Below are positions 15,887 to 22,647 of a DNA stretch of 25,046 nt, one piece after another. Origin of the DNA: SAR116 cluster bacterium (GTDB taxonomy: Bacteria; Pseudomonadota; Alphaproteobacteria; Puniceispirillales; Puniceispirillaceae). The DNA is taken from NCBI GenBank assembly GCA_004213025.1, contig SHBC01000007.1:1-25046 (forward strand), read 5' to 3'. The notes beneath the pieces were generated by a model. The model made no database searches and was not told the DNA's origin. It worked only from the letters and a program-made list of their open reading frames with translations. Each line of letters starts with the position of its first letter. The first letter of the stretch is position 1. Both the position numbers and the translations under genes were made by a program.

Positions 15887-16022
15887 TACATCGCCACATT
15901 TGAATTCTGCCATTCGGTGTGTATCCTCAAACAAAATACCAGACGAATGACAGCCAGACGAATGACAGAGTGCTGTGCGGTCGGCAAGGGATCCGGCCCG
16001 TTCCTTGACGGAGGGTGCAAAG
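15887..16022 (+). promoter_or_regulatory. Gap with a weak promoter candidate and an imperfect hairpin
   Basis: This 136-base gap is the largest inside the plus-strand operon. A possible promoter has TTGAAT at 15900-15905 and TATCCT at 15922-15927, 16 bases apart. GATACA (15885-15890) can pair with TGTATC (15920-15925), extended by CGCC/GGTG with one bulged base, but no T run follows. The hydroxylase-like gene may thus be transcribed separately from the sugar enzymes. Confidence 0.25.
15939..15968 (+). repeat. Exact 15-bp tandem repeat, two copies
   Basis: CCAGACGAATGACAG is present at 15939-15953 and 15954-15968 without mismatch or spacer, in the gap upstream of the hydroxylase-like gene. 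It may be a replication-slippage product or a pair of protein-binding half sites. Confidence 0.9.
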
Positions 16023-17015
16023 ATGGAAGAGTCGAAATTCGGTCAGGAAGATTCCCGCGGCCATTGGGCGCCGGACAGACGTATCAGCTATGGACCGGCC
16101 TTTGCCTGGCCACCCCGGCCAAAGGCGTTTCTGAAATGGTTCTTCGGCTTTCCCGGCTATCTGCTTCCCTGGAACATTCCCTATGCATTGCTGGCCGTCG
16201 GCATCTGGCTCTATCTGACGCCGCCACTGGAGAATTTCCAGACCCTGTCGCTGTCCTGGGCCGGGGTGATCCTGCTTCGCAATCTCGTCCTTGCGGTGAT
16301 CGTCTATGGCACCTGGCATCTGTGGCTCTATGTCTGGCGCAAGCAGGGCACGAGTTTCAAATATAACCGCAAATGGCCAAGCGAGAGGTCGGAGCGTTTC
16401 ACCTTCAACAACCAGACCTATGACAACATGTTCTGGACGCTGGCCAGCGGGGTGCCGATCTGGACTGCCTATGAGGTGCTGATGCTGTGGGCCTACGCCA
16501 ACGGCTATGCCCCGATGATCAATCCGGTGGAGAACCCGGTCGGCTTTGTCGCGATGTTCTTTGTCGTGCCCTTTGTTCACGAGGTCGGCTTCTATTTCGC
16601 CCATCGGTCATTGCACTGGCCACCGCTGTACCGGATCGCGCATCAGCTTCACCATCGGAACGTCAACCCCGGCCCATGGTCAGGGCTGTCGATGCACCCG
16701 ATTGAACATGTGATCTATTTCTCCTCGATCCTGATCTTCTTCATCATTCCGGCGCATCCGATCCACATGATCAACCTGGCCTCGCGGCTTGGCGTTGCCC
16801 CGGCGCAGGGCCATACCGGTTTTGACCAGCTGGTGGTTGGCGAGGAAGCGGTGATGGATACATCCTACTACGCGCATTATCTGCACCATCGTCATTACGA
16901 GGTGAATTACGCCGACGGCATGGTTCCCTTGGATAAATGGTTCGGCTCGTTCCATGACGGCTCGCCAGAGGCCGATGCGGCGATGCGGGCGCGCCGGAAA
17001 CGTCGCGGCGTCTGA
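16023..17015 (+). CDS. Fatty-acid hydroxylase / sterol-desaturase family membrane protein
   Basis: This 330-residue integral membrane protein belongs to the di-iron fatty-acid-hydroxylase superfamily, which oxygenates lipids using O2. The histidine clusters are all present: HEVGFYFAHRSLH (186-198), HQLHH (207-211), HPIEH (225-229) and HYLHH (285-289). Hydrophobic spans lie near residues 42-66, 78-104, 136-158, 172-196 and 229-251. ATG 16023 has a strong GGAGGG at 16010-16015, so an upstream frame extension to 15975 is unlikely to be used. A lipid-modifying enzyme among sugar genes is unexpected; it may act on a sugar-containing or isoprenoid lipid, or be an unrelated passenger. The aldo/keto reductase follows after 57 bases. 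The lipid substrate cannot be inferred. Confidence 0.87.
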   Translation: MEESKFGQEDSRGHWAPDRRISYGPAFAWPPRPKAFLKWFFGFPGYLLPWNIPYALLAVGIWLYLTPPLENFQTLSLSWAGVILLRNLVLAVIVYGTWHLWLYVWRKQGTSFKYNRKWPSERSERFTFNNQTYDNMFWTLASGVPIWTAYEVLMLWAYANGYAPMINPVENPVGFVAMFFVVPFVHEVGFYFAHRSLHWPPLYRIAHQLHHRNVNPGPWSGLSMHPIEHVIYFSSILIFFIIPAHPIHMINLASRLGVAPAQGHTGFDQLVVGEEAVMDTSYYAHYLHHRHYEVNYADGMVPLDKWFGSFHDGSPEADAAMRARRKRRGV

Positions 17016-17072
17016 ACCAACCTTCGGCGGTCACCCAGACTTCCCGATACCACCCTTGAAAGGACCGTACAG

Positions 17073-18065
17073 ATGGAAAAGCGCCGGGTCGGCCAGACCG
17101 AACTGATGATCGACACGCTCGGCCTTGGCGGCGCGCCGCTTGGCGGGAATTTTGTCGAGCTTGGCTACGACCAGGCTGCCGAACTGATCCAGGCCGCCAA
17201 GGATGCCGGGATCGGCTATTTCGACACCGCGCCCTGGTACGGGTTTGGCCGGTCAGAGCGGGTGATGGGGGATCTGCTGCGGCATTCGGACTATATCCTG
17301 TCCGACAAGGTCGGCAGGTTGCTGCGCCCCGGGCCGGTTGCCGACCCGTCCGAGTTTGGCATGATCGACCCGCTGCCATTTCATGTTGTCTATGATTACA
17401 GCTATGACGCCATCATGCGCGCCTTTGAGGACAGCCTGCAGCGCCTTGGCCTCGACAGAATCGATATCCTGCTGGCGCATGATATCGGCACCTTCACCCA
17501 TGGCGAGGAGAATGCCCGCCATTTCAGGGATCTGAGTGAAGGCGGCTATCGGGCGATGGACGAACTTCGCCGCGCCGGCCAGGTCAAGGCGATTGGCCTT
17601 GGCGTGAATGAGAATGAAGTCTGCATGGACGCGCTCGGCATTGGTGACTGGGATGTGTTCCTGCTGGCCGGCCGCTACACGCTTCTTGAACAGACGCCGA
17701 TGCAGGGTCTGTTCCCGGCCTGCCGCGCGGCTGGCACCACGATCATCTGTGGCGGCCCGTTCAATTCAGGTGTTCTGGTCGGCCGCGAAATGTGGAATTA
17801 CGACGCTGCCCCGGCCGAAGTGGTCGACCGGGTGCGGGCTCTTGGCGCTGTGGCTGATGAATTTGCGGTGCCGCTGCCAGCTGCCGCGCTGCAATTCCCA
17901 CTTGCCAACGACATCGTCACCTCGGTGATTCCCGGGCCGCGCGACGCCGGCGAATTGCGGCAGATCCTCGACTGGTTCACCACGTCGATCCCGGGCGATT
18001 TCTGGGACGCGCTGAAATCGCGTGATCTGCTGGCGGCGGACACCCCGGTGCCGGCCGGCACCTAG
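17073..18065 (+). CDS. Aldo/keto reductase (D-threo-aldose/L-fucose 1-dehydrogenase-like)
   Basis: This 330-residue cytoplasmic NAD(P)-dependent oxidoreductase has the aldo/keto reductase tetrad: D51 and Y56 in YFDTAPWYG, K79 in LSDKVGR and H136 in LLAHD. The cofactor-binding C-terminal part has FNSGVL and SVIPGPRDAGEL. Its overall form resembles the group containing D-threo-aldose 1-dehydrogenase and pyridoxal 4-dehydrogenase, which oxidise an aldose hemiacetal or a ring aldehyde to the lactone. GAAAGGA eight bases before the ATG supports the start. Oxidation of an aldose to a lactone would fit the lactonase encoded at 24044-24883. The last gene of the plus-strand operon, its TAG stop overlaps the stop of the convergent hydrolase gene. 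Confidence 0.85.
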   Translation: MEKRRVGQTELMIDTLGLGGAPLGGNFVELGYDQAAELIQAAKDAGIGYFDTAPWYGFGRSERVMGDLLRHSDYILSDKVGRLLRPGPVADPSEFGMIDPLPFHVVYDYSYDAIMRAFEDSLQRLGLDRIDILLAHDIGTFTHGEENARHFRDLSEGGYRAMDELRRAGQVKAIGLGVNENEVCMDALGIGDWDVFLLAGRYTLLEQTPMQGLFPACRAAGTTIICGGPFNSGVLVGREMWNYDAAPAEVVDRVRALGAVADEFAVPLPAAALQFPLANDIVTSVIPGPRDAGELRQILDWFTTSIPGDFWDALKSRDLLAADTPVPAGT

Positions 18066-18805
18066 GACGCGCCGGCAACGCTGCCCTGTAGATTGCGAAA
18101 CGCGGCGATAACATCCGCCACACCCTCGATATGCGGCAAATGGCCGACATTCTCGATCACCCGCAGCCCCGGCATTGGCCAGTCGGGGGGCGGGGCGATC
18201 TCGTCCGCATCCCCCCACAGCACCACACAGGGCATGGCAGGCGGATAGGGCGGCAATGATGCCGATGATGACGCAAGCGCCCCGGCAATCTGCCTGAGCG
18301 CCTGTCGCCGGCCATCTGCCTGCAATGTGTCAACAAACGCATCGGCCATGCGCCGCGTCATCAGGCTCTTGCGCCTGACAAGCCGTTGCATGACCTGCAA
18401 CGCCGCCTCACCATCCTCGAGGCTGGACAGATTGTCGATGAAATCGCTGTCGGGCCGGCCGGCCAGCCCCGCCGGGGCCAACAGCAGCAACGCCGGAATA
18501 TCCAGCGCGGCACTGGCCGCCAGATGCAGCGCCAGTGTCCCGCCAAGCGAATGGCCGATGATGAGCGGATTTGTCAGCCTGCCGGTGATTTCGGCCTCTA
18601 TGGCAGCGGCCAGCGCCTGCGGCGTGCCAGCGCCAGCATCATTGCCGGCACGGCCATGGCCGGCATATTCCGCCGCCCAGACGGTGGCGGTCTCAAACAT
18701 CTTCGGGGCGACGGCAAGCCATGACATCCGGTCAGCGCCAAAGCCGTGGATCAGAAGGGCATCCGGCCCCTCGCCGCCAAGCCGGTGCAGGACGACATCG
18801 GTCAT
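18062..18805 (-). CDS. Alpha/beta hydrolase, C-terminal half of a split AcoC-like E2
   Basis: This 247-residue protein has an intact alpha/beta-hydrolase triad: S86 in IGHSLGG, D201 in WGDADEIAP and H222 in NVGHLPH, plus the oxyanion loop LLIHGFG (17-23). Its ATG overlaps the stop of the lipoyl-domain gene by four bases (18802-18805). In acetoin dehydrogenase systems AcoC joins a lipoyl domain to just such an alpha/beta hydrolase domain in one chain, so these two coupled genes look like AcoC divided in two. The likely job is to handle the acyl group carried on the lipoyl arm, but that mechanism is inferred. It lacks the classical 2-oxoacid acyltransferase core. The 3' end meets the aldo/keto reductase gene with shared CTAG stops. 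Confidence 0.82.
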   Translation of the reverse strand: MTDVVLHRLGGEGPDALLIHGFGADRMSWLAVAPKMFETATVWAAEYAGHGRAGNDAGAGTPQALAAAIEAEITGRLTNPLIIGHSLGGTLALHLAASAALDIPALLLLAPAGLAGRPDSDFIDNLSSLEDGEAALQVMQRLVRRKSLMTRRMADAFVDTLQADGRRQALRQIAGALASSSASLPPYPPAMPCVVLWGDADEIAPPPDWPMPGLRVIENVGHLPHIEGVADVIAAFRNLQGSVAGAS

Positions 18806-19035
18806 TCAATCACGCCGAGAACCGCGCCGACTTCCGTCAGCTCACCTTCACCAATGCGGATATCGGCAAGGCTGCCATCGCATGGCGCCTCAATCTCGAG
18901 GGCGGCCTTGGTTGTCGAGATCACCACCACAACCTCACCGGCCGAGACATCATCACCGACGGCGGCGACCCATTCGGTGACCTCTGCCTCGGTAACCTCA
19001 TTGCCAAGCTGCGGTACCAGAATTTCCGTCGCCAT
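18802..19035 (-). CDS. Free-standing lipoyl (biotinyl) carrier domain protein
   Basis: This 77-residue protein is a complete single lipoyl domain and nothing more. Opening strands MATEILVPQLG, a central hairpin with the modified lysine K43 in STTKAALEI, and the closing GEGELTEVGAVLGVIE match lipoyl domains of 2-oxoacid dehydrogenase E2 chains. The usual ETDKA is STTKA here. A GTG three bases upstream is also possible, but ATG 19035 has GAGGG nine bases upstream. It lies between the fused E1 gene (55-base gap) and the alpha/beta hydrolase (4-base overlap), so it should shuttle acyl groups from E1 as a mobile carrier. Confidence in the domain is high; attachment of lipoate rather than biotin is inferred from the E1 neighbour. 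Confidence 0.88.
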   Translation of the reverse strand: MATEILVPQLGNEVTEAEVTEWVAAVGDDVSAGEVVVVISTTKAALEIEAPCDGSLADIRIGEGELTEVGAVLGVIE

Positions 19036-19090
19036 CACTCTTTGCCCTCTCTGTCATGTCTTTCATGAATTACTGATAGATTCAGTTGGT

Positions 19091-21562
19091 TCAGATGCCG
19101 CGCTTTGCCATGCCGGCGATGTCCCAGTCGCGAAGACCACGGCGGTTGACCCGTTTTTCGGCAAAGAAATTACCAAGCGCGGCATCGCAGATATCATGAA
19201 CCTGCGGCGCGTAGGTATCCTCCATATCCGCGCCGGGCGCAATCCAGTTCGGCGCGCCAAGCACAATCGGGGCTGCCTTCAGATCGGCGAAGGCAAGACG
19301 CGTGACATTGGCGGCAATCGTATTGGCGAAACTGCCACGCTCGACAGCCTCCGAGACGATCATCAGCCTGCCCGTGCGCGCCACCGAGGCAAGGACAGTG
19401 TCATAATCGAACGGGACAAGCGTGCGGGCATCGATGATTTCCGCCTCGATGCCATGCGCCGACAATTCACTGGCGGCATCAAGCGCCGGATAGAGTGACG
19501 GGCCGATGGTCAGCATCGTGACATCATCACCCGCGCGGCGCACAGCCGCCTCGCCAAAGGGGATGCGGACATAATCGGATGGCACGCCGTCAGGCTCAAA
19601 AATCTCCACCCGGTCATAGAGCCGCTGGCTCTCGAAGACCATCGTCGGATCATTGCCGGACAGTGCCGTTGCCATCAGCCCCTTGGCATCATGCGGCGTT
19701 GCCGGATAGATCACGCGCAGTCCCGGGACATGCGTCACCAGCGAGGTCCAGTCCTGTGAATGCTGGGCACCATATTTGGATCCCACCGAGGCGCGAAGCA
19801 CCACCGGAAGCCGCAACTCGCCAGCCGACATGGCCTGCCATTTGGCAAGCTGGTTGAAAATCTCGTCGCCGGCCCGGCCGATGAAATCGGCATACATCAG
19901 CTCGACAAGCGCCCGCCCGCCAGCAAGCGCATAGCCAACCGCCGTCGAAACGATGGCGGCCTCGGAGATCGGCGCGTTGAACAGCCGGTGATAGGGGATG
20001 ATATCGGCAAAGCCGCGATGGACACCAAAGGCACCGCCCCAGTCACGGCACTCCTCGCCATAGGCAATCAGGCTCTGGTCATGGACAAGATGATGCAGGA
20101 TGGCCTCGGACAGCGCGTCGCGCAGCGTGACCGCCCGCATTGGCGAGAGCGTGTTGCCATCCTCATCGATGCCGAACCGCGCCTTGCGCGCAATCGACTT
20201 CATGGCGCCTATATCGGCCGGGTCGGCGAGCAGGTCGGTGGCCCTGCCATCGAGGTCGATCTCCTCGCCATTGAAGGTCATCTCGCCGATGATCGTCGGG
20301 TTCGCCGCGATATCGACAGCCGGCGCGTTCTGCCTGTCGACGACGGCCCTTGTCACCGCCTCGATCTGGGTTTCCACCGCGGCAACCATCTCATCGGCAG
20401 CGGCGGCGGTGATCACGCCGGCCTCGACAAGCCTGCCGCGATAGCGGGTGATCGGGTCATGCGCCTGCCAGGCCTTCAATTCATCGCGCGAACGATAGGC
20501 GTTGGTATCGGTCGTCGAGTGACCGGAATAGCGATAGCATTCGATATCGAGAAGCGCCGGCCCCTGTCCGCTGCGCAGGATCTCGGCCTTGCGCGCCATC
20601 GCGTCGGCAACGGCCAGCGGGTTCGAGCCGTCCACCGTTTCGGCGTGAAGCTGCGCCGGGCTGACGCCGGCACCGATCCTCGACAGCCGGTCCCAGGCCA
20701 TCGTCTCGCCGCGTGTCTGCCCGCCCATGGCGTAGAAATTGTTGGTGAAGCAGAACAGCACCGGCGGGTTGCGATCAAAGGGCGGTTGCCAGAGCTGGCG
20801 GAATTGCCCCATGCCGGCGAAATTCATCGATTCCCAGATCAACCCGCAGCCGGTGCTGCCATCACCCAGATTGGCCACACAGATCGCCCCGGATTCAGAC
20901 AGATGCGCGCGCAAGGCAGCACCAACCGCGATGCCGGATGACCCTCCGACAATGGCGTTGTTGGGATAGGCGCCAAAGGGCGTGAAGAAGGCATGCATGG
21001 AGCCGCCCATGCCGCGGTTGAACCCGGCATCACGCATGAAAATCTCGGCCAGAACGCCGGTCAGCAGAAATGCCTCTGCCGCCGCACCGCCGGCGCCGTC
21101 GATATGGCTGGTGACATGATCGGAAACAAGGTCAAGAAGCTGGCCATCGCCATGCGCCGACATGATTGACCGCAGGCTGCCTTCATCGATGGCGTTAACG
21201 GCCGCCAGCCCCTTGGCGATGATTTCGCCATGGCTGCGATGCGAGCCGAAAATCTGGTCCTGTGGGTCAAGCGCCATGGCGCTTCCCACCGCGGCGGCCT
21301 CCTGACCGACAGACAGATGCGCCGGGCCCTTATAGACATATTCGATGCCGCGATAGGCGCCGGTCGATTTGAAGGCGTGAAGCATGCTTTCGAATTCGCG
21401 GATCACCAGCATATGCCGAAGCGCCTCGCACAGCGCCTTGTCACCCCACCTGGCGCGCTCGGCCACGATATCGGCTTCATAGGCATGGACCGGAATATCG
21501 GCAAAGCGAACCGTATCGGCGGTGTAGGTCTGCTGGGGGTCGATCTGAAGGTTCTTCGGCAT
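19091..21562 (-). CDS. Fused alpha-beta E1 of a 2-oxoacid/acetoin dehydrogenase-like complex
   Basis: This 823-residue protein joins both E1 subunits. The alpha-like half (about 40-420) has the thiamine-diphosphate motif GDG (233-235) ending in NN (274-275), and H348 in RYSGHSTTD of the phosphorylation-loop region. The beta-like half (about 475-815) has YGEEC (501-505), ISEAAI with E534, and H601 in GAQHSQD, all typical of E1 beta. It should decarboxylate a 2-oxo acid or cleave an acyloin and pass the acyl group to a lipoyl arm. Separate alpha and beta genes are usual in proteobacteria; this one is fused and longer than most fused forms, with a 40-residue N-terminal extension and an insert near 252-264. 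A good AGGGG precedes the start. Whether the substrate is acetoin, a branched-chain oxoacid or a sugar-derived oxoacid is unknown. Confidence 0.88.
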   Translation of the reverse strand: MPKNLQIDPQQTYTADTVRFADIPVHAYEADIVAERARWGDKALCEALRHMLVIREFESMLHAFKSTGAYRGIEYVYKGPAHLSVGQEAAAVGSAMALDPQDQIFGSHRSHGEIIAKGLAAVNAIDEGSLRSIMSAHGDGQLLDLVSDHVTSHIDGAGGAAAEAFLLTGVLAEIFMRDAGFNRGMGGSMHAFFTPFGAYPNNAIVGGSSGIAVGAALRAHLSESGAICVANLGDGSTGCGLIWESMNFAGMGQFRQLWQPPFDRNPPVLFCFTNNFYAMGGQTRGETMAWDRLSRIGAGVSPAQLHAETVDGSNPLAVADAMARKAEILRSGQGPALLDIECYRYSGHSTTDTNAYRSRDELKAWQAHDPITRYRGRLVEAGVITAAAADEMVAAVETQIEAVTRAVVDRQNAPAVDIAANPTIIGEMTFNGEEIDLDGRATDLLADPADIGAMKSIARKARFGIDEDGNTLSPMRAVTLRDALSEAILHHLVHDQSLIAYGEECRDWGGAFGVHRGFADIIPYHRLFNAPISEAAIVSTAVGYALAGGRALVELMYADFIGRAGDEIFNQLAKWQAMSAGELRLPVVLRASVGSKYGAQHSQDWTSLVTHVPGLRVIYPATPHDAKGLMATALSGNDPTMVFESQRLYDRVEIFEPDGVPSDYVRIPFGEAAVRRAGDDVTMLTIGPSLYPALDAASELSAHGIEAEIIDARTLVPFDYDTVLASVARTGRLMIVSEAVERGSFANTIAANVTRLAFADLKAAPIVLGAPNWIAPGADMEDTYAPQVHDICDAALGNFFAEKRVNRRGLRDWDIAGMAKRGI

Positions 21563-21575
21563 GTCTGTGGCCCCT

Positions 21576-21626
21576 AAAATCCCAATAAGGTCAAAATCCC
21601 AATAAGGTCAAAATCCCGGTAAGGCT
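21576..21626 (-). repeat. 17-bp tandem repeat, three copies, between kinase and E1 genes
   Basis: Units lie at 21576-21592, 21593-21609 and 21610-21626. The first two are identical (AAAATCCCAATAAGGTC) and the third differs at three or four bases and reaches into the kinase stop codon. On the transcript strand each copy reads GACCTTATTGGGATTTT or close to it. The array fills almost the whole 62-base gap upstream of the E1 gene. Confidence 0.9.
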
Positions 21627-22566
21627 AAACACTCGCCAGCTCATCCCGCCAGGGCGGGTTGCATCCCGATCTGCCGCAATTGATGGCCGCCGCCGCGCCG
21701 GCACGCCGGATGGTGGCGCGAAGCGCGTCCTCGTCAATGGCGGCAAGCGCATCGCGTGAGGCAAGGTCATTCTCGATCACCCAGGACAGGATGCTGGCCA
21801 TAAAGGTGTCACCGGCGCCCACCGTATCGACCAGATTTTCAACAGCGGGGGCATTTGCCTTGATCTCGATACCACCAAGAAAGGCGCGCGACCCGGCCCC
21901 GCCAAGCGTCAGGACGAACAGTGCGGCGTCACAATCATCGCGACACGCGGCCAACGCCGCCTCAAGCGACCTGTCCGGATAGAGCCATTCCAGATCCTCG
22001 TCGCTAAGTTTGAAGATATCGGCATGGCGCATCACCCTCTTCAGCCGCGCGACATAGCCGTCAGGATCGCTGATCAGGCCCGGCCGCACATTCGGGTCCA
22101 GTGATGTCATCAGGCCACGTTGCTGGCAGGCGGCAAAGAAGGTCTCCCAGGTGTCCGCATCATCCCCGCCAATCAACGCCAGCGAGCCAACATGGAATAT
22201 CCGCGTCGGCGCCGGCATGTTGCGCTGAAGGCCATCCATAGTGACCTGGCGTTCGGCGGTGTCATTGCGATGAAAGGCGTAGGATGGAATGCCGTCGGTG
22301 ATCGACACCACGGCAAGCGAGGTCGGGTGCGGCACCCGTGGCGCGGCAAGCTTTACATGACTCTGCACCAGATGGTTGGCCAGAAGATCACCAAGCGCGT
22401 CCTCGGAAATGGGCGTCAGATAGGCGACCTCCTGACCCTGCCGGCCGGCCGCCATGGCGACATTGAAGGGCGAGCCCCCCGGATTGGCAACATAGTGCGG
22501 CAGACCGTTTGCGCCAGCATTGCCCGACACAAGGTCTATGAGGTTTTCACCACCAACGGAAATCAT
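21625..22566 (-). CDS. Fructokinase-like PfkB-family sugar kinase
   Basis: This 313-residue ribokinase-fold enzyme has GGSPFNVA (residues 30-37) near the N-terminus and the active-site signature DTVGAGDTF (247-255) with catalytic D253. KLSDEDLEWL (186-195) is typical of fructokinases and 2-keto-3-deoxygluconate kinases. It should phosphorylate a ketose or keto sugar acid with ATP. AAAGGG eight bases before the ATG supports the start. It is the second gene of the minus-strand operon, between the DUF1479 gene and the fused E1 gene, and is distinct from the PfkB kinase at 3069-4100. Fructose is the default guess from the family; the neighbours give no proof. Confidence 0.86.
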   Translation of the reverse strand: MISVGGENLIDLVSGNAGANGLPHYVANPGGSPFNVAMAAGRQGQEVAYLTPISEDALGDLLANHLVQSHVKLAAPRVPHPTSLAVVSITDGIPSYAFHRNDTAERQVTMDGLQRNMPAPTRIFHVGSLALIGGDDADTWETFFAACQQRGLMTSLDPNVRPGLISDPDGYVARLKRVMRHADIFKLSDEDLEWLYPDRSLEAALAACRDDCDAALFVLTLGGAGSRAFLGGIEIKANAPAVENLVDTVGAGDTFMASILSWVIENDLASRDALAAIDEDALRATIRRAGAAAAINCGRSGCNPPWRDELASV

Positions 22567-22607
22567 TCACTCTACCCTTTTCGGTGTATCTGCCCTCTGA
22601 TACGTCC

Positions 22608-22647
22608 AGGCGTCAGATATCAGGCGTCAGATATCAGGCCTCATATC
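22608..22647 (-). repeat. 14-bp tandem repeat over the DUF1479 stop codon
   Basis: AGGCGTCAGATATC is repeated exactly at 22608-22621 and 22622-22635, followed by a degenerate copy AGGCCTCATATC (22636-22647) that encodes the last residues of the DUF1479 protein. On the transcript strand each unit brings a GCCTGA, so the stop signal itself has been duplicated. Confidence 0.88.

Noticed and set aside
15885..15925. GATACA/TGTATC stem as a terminator of the ROK gene
   Set aside because: The loop is long, the extension has a bulge and wobble pairing, and no T run follows; kept only as a note in the gap description.
19054..19068. TCATG/CATGA inverted repeat before the lipoyl gene
   Set aside because: Five-base arms in a short gap are likely by chance and nothing else marks a site.
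19760..20941. 393-codon open frame on the plus strand
   Set aside because: It is a shadow of the fused E1 gene and lacks any recognisable domain or ribosome site.
13809..22647. The short tandem repeats as a CRISPR array or insertion-sequence ends
   Set aside because: Units differ in sequence, have no spacers of constant length, and no cas or transposase gene is present.
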